DNA of 48,006 bases from Acidobacteriaceae bacterium (lineage in GTDB: Bacteria > Acidobacteriota > Terriglobia > Terriglobales > Acidobacteriaceae), in contig JAOAPL010000310.1 in assembly GCA_025462925.1 (NCBI GenBank), positions 1 through 48,006 on the forward strand, written 5' to 3'. A program made the translations under genes and the position numbers. The notes beneath the pieces were generated by a model. It was not told where the DNA came from and did not search any database. It saw only the letters and a list, made by a program, of their open reading frames with translations. Each line of letters opens with the position of its first letter. Position 1 is the first letter of the stretch. This document shows, piece by piece, positions 37,694 through 46,748 of this stretch.

Positions 37694-40600
37694 TCAGAAG
37701 GTAATCTTCACCCCCAGTTGCATGTTTCGCCGCTCGCGCGTGTCCAGCGTAGGATTCAGTCCCAAACCGCCTTTCTTCGCGATCACCAACGGACAAACAT
37801 CGGCTCCGGTTGACGGACAGCCGCCACTTCCCGGGCTCAGGCTCGTACTGGCAACGTCAGCTGAAGAGCCGACTACGAACAAGTTAGGGTGGTTGAACAA
37901 GTTGAACGCTTCGCCACGGAGTTGCAAGCCGACCTTTTCCGTCAACTTGAAACTCTTGTACACACCCAGGTCGAAGTCCCAATGGTTCGGGCCACGGAAG
38001 GTGTTGCGCTGCGTCATGTTTGTCGGATACGGACAGGACGTCATTGCTGAACGGGTTCCGCCACCGATCGTCGATATCGTGCCCGTGTTCCCTTCACCCG
38101 GAGTGGTGCACACCCCAAAGTCAGAGAAACCGAGCAGAGGACTGGTGAAATCAGAACGCGAAGGCAGTACCAGGTAATTGAACACGTTCTGTCCCTGGTC
38201 CGGCGCATTCGAATCTCCAGTTACGCTCGAGATTGCGCTCGACGCTGCATAACGCGGACATACTTCGTTCGCGTTGGTGCAATCGTAGACCGAGAAGGGA
38301 TATCCCGTGTAGGCGCTGAAGATCGGAGCAACGCTCCAGCCACCAAGTACTTGCCGCACCCAGCCAGTCGAATCTTTGGCGATAGGCGGCTCATAGATGG
38401 CGCTGAAGGTTATACGGTGACGGATGTCAAAATCGGCATTACCTCGGTCCAGTCCAGGATGGAATGGATCGGTAAAGCCAAGATTGAATGCGTTGGCCGT
38501 TTCACTGAACGTGGTGCTGAGATTGTCAATCGCATGCGCCCACGTGTAATTGGTGGTCAAGGTCAGCCCAATATTCGCAAAATTGCTGCTCTGTACACGA
38601 ACATTCAATGCGTTGTAGTAAGAGTCACCCTGGCTACCGCGGAAGTTGATGTTTGAGAATTGAGTGTTCGACCGAGTAGTAGGATCAACCACCGTTGGAT
38701 CGAGCCCCAGGTAAACGACTCCAGACCCCTGCAGGTTTACGTCGCTGATCGAGTACTGGTGAACGCCACGCGAACCCGAATACTCCAGTGACACCACCGT
38801 GTTCTTCGCGATCTGTTGTTCGAACGCAAGGCTGTACGTATGAGCGTAAGCAGTAGAGATGTGCGGATCCACCGCTCTCAGGCTTGTCGGCGGTAGATTT
38901 ACCGTCCCCAGAGGTTGTCCCAAGGGACCGAAGTTGCTGGTCGTGATCGGGATCGGATTTCCTCCCACATCGGTCGGTCGGATGGAGATCACCCCGTAAG
39001 CCGGCGGATTCTGGATCACATTGAACGTCACGTTTCCGAAATTGCGTTCATAGTTGATTCCGTAACCCCCACGCAGGCTGCTGGTCCCATTGCCGAAGAT
39101 GTCCCAGGCAAAACCGATTCGTGGCGCCCAGTTATTGGCGGTTGGATCCCACAGTTGTCCGACGGGACTCTGATTTGCGATCAGCACTTGACCGTTCGCA
39201 ACCTGTGCAGGCGTGATCGGCAAATTTCCGTTCGCGTTGTTAGCGGTGGAATTAGCGACAGCAACTGTCGCCGTCGGCGAGCCTGCCATTGCCCCGACTC
39301 CCGGATAGAAGTTCGAATCCAAAGCAGGATTGGCATTATGTTGCGGTCCGTAATATTCCCAACGAACACCCAGGTTCAGCGTGAACCGAGGAAAAATCTT
39401 CCAACTGTCCTGGAGATAGAAGCTGCCATCGTTGTAGCGGTTATTGCGGAAGAACTGAGGCGGCGAAGCGGGCAGTGAGACTTGGCACGCTGGCGTCACA
39501 ATCGGTGTCGCAGTGGTTGGATCATTAAAGCATGGGAACTTGCCTTGCGGATCCACTGCGCCTTGGAACTGACGCAGGTTTCCGGCGACAAAGTTGTTCA
39601 GCACCTGCTCCAAGTGTCCCGAGCGGCCCAGGGTCTCAAATCCAGTCTCAAATGCACCGAAGGTGCGATTGTCCCGGATATGCAGATATTGGCCGCCGAT
39701 GCGGAAATTATGATTTCCCTTCACCCAGGAGAAGTCCTCGAATGCCTGGTACAGGTTTTGCGGTCCGCCAAACGGCAACGCATTTGCCGGTGACAGAGGC
39801 AGGTATCCGGGGAAGAATATATCCAGACCATTCGACGCCAGTGCAAACGGAGTGTTGGTCGTTGGGAAGAGTCCCGGGACAACTCCGGCCGAGCCCAGAG
39901 GCTGCACTAGATTCAGCCGGTTGAAGGTGAATTTCGTCTGCGAAACCTTGTTGCTGGAAAACGTGTGCGCCACGCTGATCAACGCATTCTGGTTCAGGAC
40001 GTTCGTTCCCGTCTCAAACCCGGCGTATGGGCTGGTGCTGACGGTTCCCGAAAACTGATTTTCGTGATCGCCGGCATATCGGCCAAAAAGAGTCGTCCTG
40101 TCGCTGATGTTGTAATCGATGCGCGCCACGCCGAAGTATGTGTTTTGCGGCAAGCCACCACCGGAATCGCCCTGTGACCTGAAATTAACTCGCTGCAAGA
40201 TTGGCGTCGTTGCCGGTATGCCGGTAACGGGGCCAGCAAGATCAGCCGACAGATCATTCAACGTAAGCGTCTGCCCTAATTGAGCATCCGGTCGCAGAGT
40301 TCCCAAGCTGCTGAAGAATGCCTGCGTTTGCGGGGCGCTGATGGCAAGAAGAGCCGGAGTAGGGACTACACCTTGCGTAGTTAATCCGGCGCGAACTCTT
40401 GTCCACTCGATGCTATTAAAGAAGAACAGCTTATTCTTTATGATCGGCCCGCCAATGGAGTACCCGAATTGATTGCGGGTAAACCGGTCCTGCCCAACGC
40501 CAGTCGCATTATTTTGATAGCTGTTGGCCGCTAATGCGGAGATTCGATTGAACTCATACAGCGATCCGTGAAAGTTGTTAGTCCCGGACTTCGTAGCAAC

Positions 40601-41326
40601 GTTGATGATGCCGCCCGCGGCTCTTCCGTATTCCGCCGTGAAATCGCTTGTGGTCACGCGGAACTCCTGCACGGAATCGATCGGTACCGGCTGACCTACG
40701 CCGGCAACGAATTCGTCGCGATTTTCTGCGCCGTCGAGCAGGATGTCATTGCTCGCGGTTCGCAATCCATTCAACGTGAATCCTGCGCCACGAGTGGATC
40801 CTGCCTGCGCTTCTGGTGCCGGCGCCGCATTTCCGGCAATCGACACCAGGTCATATGGATCTCTGGTGATCGTAGGCAGCTGAGTGATTTGTGTTCCGGT
40901 TACGACTTGGGAAATCGACTGGTCAGAGGTATTGACCTGCGCGCCTCCCTCGGCAGTAACTTCAACCGTTGTTCCTGCTCCCTTGACTGACAAGGCGGCG
41001 TCAACGGTGTTGCGTGACCCGACGGTCACTTGCAGACGTCGCTTGAAGGGCGCGAATCCTTGCTGCGAGATCGACACCTCATATGAGCCAGGCTCAAGGT
41101 TTGTGATTCGATAGACACCGCTGCCACTGCTGGTGACGGTGCGCGAGAAGCCCCTATCTACACTGATGATCGTCACAGGCACTCCCGGTATAACCGCCCC
41201 GCTTGCGTCGGTCACTGTCCCCAGGATTTGCCCGGTCTCTGCCTGCGACCAAACGACTGTACTTGTCAGCAGCAATAAGGAGATGACGGCGAGTACCGCC
41301 CTCAGGTTCGAAAAGCTCAATTTCAT
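37694..41326 (-). CDS. TonB-dependent receptor, Oar-like, with carboxypeptidase-regulatory-like N-terminal domain
   Basis: This 1,210-residue outer-membrane protein has a signal peptide (about 1-28). A carboxypeptidase regulatory-like beta-sandwich follows (about 32-110: GTVTDASGAVIPGVPVTI, then GVYRITNLEPGSYEVSI), and then a plug domain (FTLNGLRTASNDILLDGAENRD, SVQEFRVTTSDFTAEYGRAA). The very long beta-barrel ends in an aromatic residue (LGVKITF), as barrel proteins need for assembly. No clear TonB box was picked. These large receptors are abundant in Acidobacteriota; transport of glycans or peptides is the usual proposal, but the ligand is unknown. GGAGGT stands six bases before the ATG at 41326. 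It is a paralogue of the gene at 41602, with the closing RERRNMQLGVK nearly identical. Confidence 0.92.
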   Translation of the reverse strand: MKLSFSNLRAVLAVISLLLLTSTVVWSQAETGQILGTVTDASGAVIPGVPVTIISVDRGFSRTVTSSGSGVYRITNLEPGSYEVSISQQGFAPFKRRLQVTVGSRNTVDAALSVKGAGTTVEVTAEGGAQVNTSDQSISQVVTGTQITQLPTITRDPYDLVSIAGNAAPAPEAQAGSTRGAGFTLNGLRTASNDILLDGAENRDEFVAGVGQPVPIDSVQEFRVTTSDFTAEYGRAAGGIINVATKSGTNNFHGSLYEFNRISALAANSYQNNATGVGQDRFTRNQFGYSIGGPIIKNKLFFFNSIEWTRVRAGLTTQGVVPTPALLAISAPQTQAFFSSLGTLRPDAQLGQTLTLNDLSADLAGPVTGIPATTPILQRVNFRSQGDSGGGLPQNTYFGVARIDYNISDRTTLFGRYAGDHENQFSGTVSTSPYAGFETGTNVLNQNALISVAHTFSSNKVSQTKFTFNRLNLVQPLGSAGVVPGLFPTTNTPFALASNGLDIFFPGYLPLSPANALPFGGPQNLYQAFEDFSWVKGNHNFRIGGQYLHIRDNRTFGAFETGFETLGRSGHLEQVLNNFVAGNLRQFQGAVDPQGKFPCFNDPTTATPIVTPACQVSLPASPPQFFRNNRYNDGSFYLQDSWKIFPRFTLNLGVRWEYYGPQHNANPALDSNFYPGVGAMAGSPTATVAVANSTANNANGNLPITPAQVANGQVLIANQSPVGQLWDPTANNWAPRIGFAWDIFGNGTSSLRGGYGINYERNFGNVTFNVIQNPPAYGVISIRPTDVGGNPIPITTSNFGPLGQPLGTVNLPPTSLRAVDPHISTAYAHTYSLAFEQQIAKNTVVSLEYSGSRGVHQYSISDVNLQGSGVVYLGLDPTVVDPTTRSNTQFSNINFRGSQGDSYYNALNVRVQSSNFANIGLTLTTNYTWAHAIDNLSTTFSETANAFNLGFTDPFHPGLDRGNADFDIRHRITFSAIYEPPIAKDSTGWVRQVLGGWSVAPIFSAYTGYPFSVYDCTNANEVCPRYAASSAISSVTGDSNAPDQGQNVFNYLVLPSRSDFTSPLLGFSDFGVCTTPGEGNTGTISTIGGGTRSAMTSCPYPTNMTQRNTFRGPNHWDFDLGVYKSFKLTEKVGLQLRGEAFNLFNHPNLFVVGSSADVASTSLSPGSGGCPSTGADVCPLVIAKKGGLGLNPTLDTRERRNMQLGVKITF

Positions 41327-41340
41327 TACAACCTCCACTG

Positions 41341-41398
41341 GCAGAGATCCTGTCCGTAGAACTCTGCCGTATATACATGTGCATGGAAATTGCCAAAC
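41341..41398 (-). promoter_or_regulatory. Conserved 5' leader of the first TonB-dependent receptor gene
   Basis: About 60 bases directly upstream of the ribosome-binding site match the region before the paralogous gene (45178-45235). In transcription order there is a TTTGGCAAT-x-TCCATGCA-x-ATGT block and then a hairpin, GGCAGAG pairing with CTCTGCC, with ACGGA in the loop. The block is conserved outside the coding sequence, so it is a candidate promoter/leader regulatory element. Confidence 0.5.
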
Positions 41399-41543
41399 GA
41401 AATTGTTGAGTACAAGGTACTTAGCTTTGGAGCGGCAACTCTGGATTTCAGAATTCGAAGGTTTGTCTAAGGTAATTTACTGTTTATTGTAGGGTAAACT
41501 GCTGGATGGAATTAGTGCTACTTATCAATAAACATTCCCAAGC

Positions 41544-41573
41544 AAAAAAAGGGGGGAGCCGGTTAGCTCCCCC
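41544..41573 (-). terminator. Rho-independent terminator after the second TonB-dependent receptor gene
   Basis: GGGGGAGC (41552-41559) pairs with GCTCCCCC (41566-41573). On the minus strand the stem is followed by a C and seven T residues (41544-41550). It lies 28 bases past the stop of the receptor gene and separates the two receptor transcripts. Confidence 0.9.
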
Positions 41574-41601
41574 AAAGTACAGGACAAACAAAGGTTGGAA
41601 G

Positions 41602-44600
41602 TTAGAACGTTAATTTCACCCCCAGCTGCATGTTCCGCCGTTCGCGCGTGTCGAACGCCGGATTCAATCCAAGTCCACCCTTCTTAGCCACTACGAAAGC
41701 GCCGCCATTGCTGAAGATGTCTTGCGCCCCAGCGATGAAGGTGTTCGCGTGATTAAAAACGTTGAAGGCTTCGCCGCGGAACTGCAGGCCGAAGCGTTCC
41801 GTCACCTTGAAGCTCTTGTACGCGGCAAAGTCCAGGTTCCAGTGGTTGGGACCGCGGAAGGCGTTTCTCCGTGTCATCGCAGACGGGAACGGGCAGGATG
41901 TAGTCGTTGAAAGAGTACCTCCACCGATCACACTCGTTGTGCCAATGTTGCCCTCGCCCGGCGTCGTGCACTGGCCAAAGTCAGAGATCCCAATCAGATT
42001 GCTGTTGAAGCTGTTTGCTGTCGGCAGCGTCAGATAGGTGAAGGTGTTCGGACTTGTAGGCACGTTCGCATCGCCCAGGGTCGGGATAGCAGCATTGGGA
42101 TCCGCGGGCGTGTACCGCGGACAATTGTTAAATGCGTTGGTACAGTCGTAGACCGAATAGGGATTGCCGGTGTAGGCACTGAAGATGGGGGCTACCGTCC
42201 AGCCGCCCATAACCTGCCGCTTCCAACCAGTGGAGTCGCGACCTATAGGCGGCTCATAGATGGCGCTGAAGGTTACCCGGTGCCGGATATCGAAATCTGC
42301 GTTGCCCCTATCCAGTGCCGGATGGAACGGATCGGTAAAGCCTAGGTTGATAGCACTCGTGCCCACTTCACTGAACGTTGTACTCAGGTCGTCGATCGCA
42401 TGGGCCCAAGTGTAGTTCGCAGTCAACGTCAATCCCATGGAAGCGAAGTTGCTGCTCTGGACGCGAACGTTGAAAGCGTTGTAGTACGAATCACCATCAC
42501 TGCCGCGCCAGTTGATGTTGCTGTACTGAGTTTGCAGACGAGTGGTGGGAAGCACTACCGCTGGATCTAACCCCAGATAGACCACGCCCCCACCGTTGTT
42601 GTTGAAGGAGGAGATGGAGTACTGGTGGAGACCGCGAGAGCCGGTGTACTCCAGAGCCACCACGGTATTGTTTGCTAGCTGATGCTCGAAGGCAAGGCTG
42701 TAAAAATGAGCGTACGCGGTCGAGATGTGCGGATCAACCGCGCGCAGGCTGAACGGATTCAACGGAAGCGTTCCCGAAGTGCCTGAGGCAGGCCCGAGAT
42801 TATTGACGTTGATCGGTATGGGTGTACCAACATCGGCTGGCCTGATTGAGAGAGTTCCTGTAGCTGGCGGGTTCTGGATCACGTTGAACGTCACGTTTCC
42901 AAAATTCCGTTCATACGATATGCCGTAACCACCACGGATACTGGATTTCCCGTTGCCGAATATGTCCCAGGCAAATCCTATACGCGGCGCCCAGTTGTTC
43001 GGGTTCTTGTCCCATAATCCACCCACCGGGCTTTGCGAAGCAATGAGCGTTTGCCCATTAGCAATATCTGCTGGAGTCACTGGGCCATTGCCATTGTTCG
43101 CCGGGTAGAAGTTCGAATCAAGGTTGGGGTTGGCATTGTGTTGCACTCCGTAGTACTCCCAACGGACACCCAGATTGATGGTGAAATTGGGCTTAAACTT
43201 CCAACTGTCTTGAAAATAAACGGCGGCATCGTTATAGCGGTTGTTGCGGCTAAAGTTGGGTTGGCTTACCGGCAGCGTTACGGAACACGAGGGAGTCACA
43301 ATGGGTCTCCCTGTTGTACGGTCCGCAAAACAGGGGAACTTTCCTTGTGGATCGATGGCCGCCTGAAATTGGAACAATTGTCCTGCAACCATATTGCTCA
43401 GGACCTGGTCCAGATTGCCGGGGCTTCCCAGTGTTTCAAAGCCGGTTTCAAAGGCGCCGAACGTACGGTTATCGCGAATGTGAACGTACTGCCCACCCAC
43501 GCGGAAATTGTGGTTGCCGCGGGTCCAGGAGATATCTTCATACGCCTGATACAGGTTCTGCGGTCCTCCAAATGGCAAAGCGTTAGCCGGTGAAAGGGGC
43601 AGATATCCTGGCAGAAATATGAATTGACTACCCGCCACGGAGGAGAGGCCCGTCACCAGAAACGGGACATTATTCAGTGGGAAGAGCCCCGGCACGATTC
43701 CCGCCGCCCCGAGCGGCTGGTTGAGACTCAAGCGATTGTAGGCAAATTTCGATTGTGACACTATCGAGGGTGTGAGCGTATGTGTCAGGTTGAGCATTAT
43801 ATTTTGATTGAGCACATTCGTACCCGTCTCAAACCCGTTGAATGGACTGGTGCTGACAGTACCTGGGAATTGGTTTTCATGGTCACCGGCGTAACGCGCA
43901 TAGAAACTTGTCTTATCGGTAACATTCCAGTCCGCCCGGAGCACACCAAAATACGTGTTCTGCGGGAGTCCACCGCCTGAATCTCCGGCGGAGTTAAATG
44001 TGACCTGCTGAAATACCGGAGTGCCCGCGGGAATCAAGCCTGTGGAGGTGGTTAACGCATTACCACTAGCCTGCAAGTCGGCCGTGGTAACGGTCGGCCC
44101 AAGACGAAGATCCGATCGCCGCGACCCAAGGGCATTGAAAAAAGCCTGGGTGTTCGGAGCCGTCAATGCCAGGAACTGGGGCGTCGGGACCAAACCTTGC
44201 GTAGTGACATTGCCGCGAACTCTTGTCCACTCAATGCTGTTGAAGAAGAAAACCTTGTCCTTGATGATCGGGCCGCCGATCGAATAACCAAACTGGTTGC
44301 GCACAAATCGCGGTTGCGGCTGTCCCGTGGCATTGTTCTGGTAACTGTTCGCAGCTAGATCAGAGATTCGGTTGAACTCATAAAGCGAACCGTGGAAAGA
44401 GTTCGTGCCGGCCTTCGTTGCCACGTTGATCACGCCGCCGCTGGCTCGCCCATACTCGGCTGTGAAGTCGCTGGTGACAACACGGAATTCCTGGACCGAA
44501 TCTAGCGGAACAGGCATTCCAACCTGCGCGGTGAACTCGTCTCGGTTCTCTCCGCCGTCGAGCAGGATGTTATTGCTCGCGTTACGCTGCCCATTGAGGT

Positions 44601-45156
44601 TGAACCCGCCGCCTCGTACCAAGCCCGCGCTCCCTACTATAGTCGGATCGGGAGCGGCGTTCCCGGAGATCCCAACCAGATCGTACGGATTACGGGTCAA
44701 AGTCGGCAGTTGTGTGATCTGGGTTGAACTCACAATCTGTGAAATACTCTGATCACTCGTATTGACCTGCGCGCCTCCCTCTGCCGTCACTTCAACCGTA
44801 GTGCCTGCTCCTTTGACCGCAAGGTGTGCGTCAACGGTGTTCGCCGAGCCTACAGTCACTTGCACCCTTTGTTTGAACTGCGTGAAACCCGGCTGACTGA
44901 TAGAAACTTCGTAATTGCCAGGCAGCAGATTTGTGATTCGGTACACGCCGGCATTGTTGCTGCTCACGCTGCGCGAAAATCCCTGGTCCATGCTGGTGAC
45001 TGTGATCGTGACTCCAGGAACAACCGCTCCGCTTGGATCTCTTACGGTACCGACTACCTGACCGGTTTCTCTTTGTGCCCACACGAATGTAGATGCGAGC
45101 GTCAATAAAAAAAGAACGGCTAATCCCGTCCTTATGCTGTTGAACCTAAACTTCAC
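41602..45156 (-). CDS. TonB-dependent receptor, Oar-like, with carboxypeptidase-regulatory-like N-terminal domain (second copy)
   Basis: This 1,184-residue outer-membrane protein has the same architecture as the gene downstream: signal peptide (LAVLFLLTLASTFVWAQ), carboxypeptidase regulatory-like domain (GTVRDPSGAVVPGVTITV), plug (FNLNGQRNASNNILLDGGEN, SVQEFRVVTSDFTAEYGRAS) and a long barrel ending LGVKLTF. The start was moved to the GTG at 45156 because GGAGGT precedes it by six bases. The frame running to 45237 passes through a leader that is conserved as DNA. By eye the two receptors are alike along their whole length, with the greatest difference in loops between barrel strands. This suggests duplication followed by ligand specialisation. 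It has its own terminator and probably its own promoter. Confidence 0.92.
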   Translation of the reverse strand: MKFRFNSIRTGLAVLFLLTLASTFVWAQRETGQVVGTVRDPSGAVVPGVTITVTSMDQGFSRSVSSNNAGVYRITNLLPGNYEVSISQPGFTQFKQRVQVTVGSANTVDAHLAVKGAGTTVEVTAEGGAQVNTSDQSISQIVSSTQITQLPTLTRNPYDLVGISGNAAPDPTIVGSAGLVRGGGFNLNGQRNASNNILLDGGENRDEFTAQVGMPVPLDSVQEFRVVTSDFTAEYGRASGGVINVATKAGTNSFHGSLYEFNRISDLAANSYQNNATGQPQPRFVRNQFGYSIGGPIIKDKVFFFNSIEWTRVRGNVTTQGLVPTPQFLALTAPNTQAFFNALGSRRSDLRLGPTVTTADLQASGNALTTSTGLIPAGTPVFQQVTFNSAGDSGGGLPQNTYFGVLRADWNVTDKTSFYARYAGDHENQFPGTVSTSPFNGFETGTNVLNQNIMLNLTHTLTPSIVSQSKFAYNRLSLNQPLGAAGIVPGLFPLNNVPFLVTGLSSVAGSQFIFLPGYLPLSPANALPFGGPQNLYQAYEDISWTRGNHNFRVGGQYVHIRDNRTFGAFETGFETLGSPGNLDQVLSNMVAGQLFQFQAAIDPQGKFPCFADRTTGRPIVTPSCSVTLPVSQPNFSRNNRYNDAAVYFQDSWKFKPNFTINLGVRWEYYGVQHNANPNLDSNFYPANNGNGPVTPADIANGQTLIASQSPVGGLWDKNPNNWAPRIGFAWDIFGNGKSSIRGGYGISYERNFGNVTFNVIQNPPATGTLSIRPADVGTPIPINVNNLGPASGTSGTLPLNPFSLRAVDPHISTAYAHFYSLAFEHQLANNTVVALEYTGSRGLHQYSISSFNNNGGGVVYLGLDPAVVLPTTRLQTQYSNINWRGSDGDSYYNAFNVRVQSSNFASMGLTLTANYTWAHAIDDLSTTFSEVGTSAINLGFTDPFHPALDRGNADFDIRHRVTFSAIYEPPIGRDSTGWKRQVMGGWTVAPIFSAYTGNPYSVYDCTNAFNNCPRYTPADPNAAIPTLGDANVPTSPNTFTYLTLPTANSFNSNLIGISDFGQCTTPGEGNIGTTSVIGGGTLSTTTSCPFPSAMTRRNAFRGPNHWNLDFAAYKSFKVTERFGLQFRGEAFNVFNHANTFIAGAQDIFSNGGAFVVAKKGGLGLNPAFDTRERRNMQLGVKLTF

Positions 45157-45177
45157 GGTGACACCTCCAGGAAAGTA

Positions 45178-45235
45178 GCAGAGACTCCCTCCGTAAAGTT
45201 CTGCCGAAGAGACATATGCATGGAGATTGCCAAAC
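45178..45235 (-). promoter_or_regulatory. Conserved 5' leader of the second TonB-dependent receptor gene
   Basis: This is the counterpart of 41341-41398. It has the same TTTGGCAAT-x-TCCATGCA-x-ATGT block, then GGCAGA and TCTGC arms around a loop that again contains ACGGA, ending just before the GGAGGT ribosome-binding site. A short frame starting at the ATG inside the block ends with a TGA that overlaps the receptor's GTG start (GTGA). This could be a coupled leader peptide, but the frame is not kept in the other copy. Confidence 0.5.
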
Positions 45236-45363
45236 AAAAATCGTTCACATCAGAGGGAATGACTGCTGATGGAATGACTCTGTCTTTAGAAATCTAAATA
45301 AGGATCAACGCTGAATTTTGTTTACTGAAGTGTTCAAAGGCCCGCTCTGATTTTTCGAATGCA

Positions 45364-45390
45364 CAACAATGTTCCCGTCGAACATTGTTG
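45364..45390. promoter_or_regulatory. Perfect 11-bp inverted repeat upstream of the second receptor gene
   Basis: CAACAATGTTC (45364-45374) and GAACATTGTTG (45380-45390) are exact complements with a 5-base centre. The repeat lies about 210 bases upstream of the receptor start and just after the oxidase terminator. It has no T-run on either side, so a dimeric regulator site is more likely than a terminator. A smaller GCGCG/CGCGC repeat is next to it (45395-45407). Confidence 0.45.
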
Positions 45391-45409
45391 AAAAGCGCGT
45401 TTCGCGCAG

Positions 45410-45434
45410 CAAAAAGCCCCTCTGGCGAGGGGCT
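45410..45434 (-). terminator. Rho-independent terminator of the cytochrome oxidase operon
   Basis: AGCCCCTC (45415-45422) pairs with GAGGGGCT (45427-45434) around a 4-base loop. The minus-strand stem is followed directly by five T residues. It lies 40 bases past the subunit IV stop. Confidence 0.88.
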
Positions 45435-45474
45435 CTGTCGTTCAAAGGACCGTGGTTGATGGTTTCGAAGAAAT

Positions 45475-45819
45475 CTAGTGCCAGCTGCGAGTGAGGAAAT
45501 CAGTCATCGTCAGCGTGAGCAATATTCCCAGCCAGAACACGCCAGCAATCACCGTGATCTTTGTGAGACGGCTCGAATCCTTGACGTGCATGAAGTAGAG
45601 CACCACCAGCGTCGCCTTAATCGTAGCGATGGTGAGCGCGATAGGAGCATTGATGCTGATCCCCGCAACCTCTATATTTTGGAAGGCAGCCCACACCGTG
45701 ATTCCGGTGCCAGCAAGCAAGGCAAAAAACACCATGAAATACGTGGTGAGAGAGCCGACGTGGTGAACAGATTCGTGATGCGGAGTTTGATGTTCAGTAT
45801 GCGCAGTCATGCTTATCAT
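45475..45819 (-). CDS. Cytochrome c oxidase subunit IV
   Basis: This small protein of about 114 residues has a His-rich N-terminus (HTEHQTPHHESVHH) and three hydrophobic helices (about 24-46, 52-76, 86-109). The second contains the family-typical IKATLVVLYFMHVKDSSRL. This is the prokaryotic COX4 type that assists assembly of caa3/bo3-like oxidases in the inner membrane. It follows subunit III after only five bases. Two starts are possible, 45819 and 45810; AGGAAG is better spaced for the ATG at 45810. It is the last gene of the operon. Confidence 0.92.
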   Translation of the reverse strand: MISMTAHTEHQTPHHESVHHVGSLTTYFMVFFALLAGTGITVWAAFQNIEVAGISINAPIALTIATIKATLVVLYFMHVKDSSRLTKITVIAGVFWLGILLTLTMTDFLTRSWH

Positions 45820-45824
45820 TCTTC

Positions 45825-46745
45825 CTAGTGGTGTCCTGCGTGCCGGTTGATCAGGTAGAGAAGCGGGAACAAGTAGATCCAGACGATGTCCACGAAGTGC
45901 CAGTACAAACCAAAATTCTCAATGGGTGTGTAGTACGCAGCCGAGTACATACCTTTGTGCGCGTTGTACAGCAGCCAGATCATCAGCCCCATGCCGATGA
46001 TCATGTGCAGCGCGTGCATGCCCGTCATGGCAAAGTACAACGAGAAATAAATCTCGGCGCCGGGAAATGAACGCTGACGCTCACTACCCTGCGGGACTGG
46101 TGTGACACCGGCGTTGTCAGCACTCTGTCCTTCCGGAGTGGGATTGGTTTCGCCGGGTGCTTCTGCGACCTGAGCTGCTTGCTGCTCAGAGCTGGTCTCT
46201 GGAACTCTTTCGAATCCGCCGCTGGCCCAACGTTTCAGCATGGCGAGTGTGTCTTCTTTTTGTTCGCTCACACCGGCGCAGGGGCTGCCCTGGGGCTCGA
46301 AACAGAAGTTCTGTCCGGGGACTTCGCGCTTTTCAAATTTCTCAGCGTACTCAATGGCCTTCACGCCAAGGAAGATCGAACCCAGGATCATCGTAGCGAC
46401 GATGAATCCCATCAGCCGCTTGCGCAATCCTCGCTGCGCGGCGTTCACCGCGAGCGCCATGGTCAAGCTGCTTCCGATGAGGACGACAGTGTTGATGGTA
46501 CCGAGATCGATGCGAAGCGTTGCGCTGGCGGTGCCGAAAGCTTCGAAGAAGCGATTGCGATATACCAGGTAGGCGCAGAAAAGCCCGCCGAAGAACATTA
46601 CCTCCTGGATGAGGAACACCCACATGCCCAGACCGGAGGCGTCCTTCTGCTGGTCCATGGTGTCGAAGTGGTGCAGATGACGTGGATGTTCCGCGTGTTC
46701 ATCATGCGTTACTTCGCGAAGCTCGGGATCAGTGTGGGTAGCCAA
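45825..46745 (-). CDS. ctaE: Cytochrome c oxidase subunit III with an enlarged hydrophilic loop
   Basis: This 306-residue subunit is recognised by GMWVFLIQEVMFFGGLFCAYL, the NTVVLIGSSLTMALAV helix, SLYFAMTGMHALHMIIG and the closing YWHFVDIVWIYLFPLLYLI. Between the third and fourth helices lies a polar insert of roughly 80-90 residues (about 141-230), rich in Glu, Gln, Pro and Ser, with Cys148 and Cys156. Ordinary homologues are nearer 200-210 residues. The start is three bases after the subunit I stop. An N-terminal His-rich segment (HDEHAEHPRHLHHFD) resembles that of subunit IV. The catalytic centre is in subunit I; this subunit stabilises it and may help proton uptake. Confidence 0.93.
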   Translation of the reverse strand: MATHTDPELREVTHDEHAEHPRHLHHFDTMDQQKDASGLGMWVFLIQEVMFFGGLFCAYLVYRNRFFEAFGTASATLRIDLGTINTVVLIGSSLTMALAVNAAQRGLRKRLMGFIVATMILGSIFLGVKAIEYAEKFEKREVPGQNFCFEPQGSPCAGVSEQKEDTLAMLKRWASGGFERVPETSSEQQAAQVAEAPGETNPTPEGQSADNAGVTPVPQGSERQRSFPGAEIYFSLYFAMTGMHALHMIIGMGLMIWLLYNAHKGMYSAAYYTPIENFGLYWHFVDIVWIYLFPLLYLINRHAGHH

Positions 46746-46748
46746 GCC

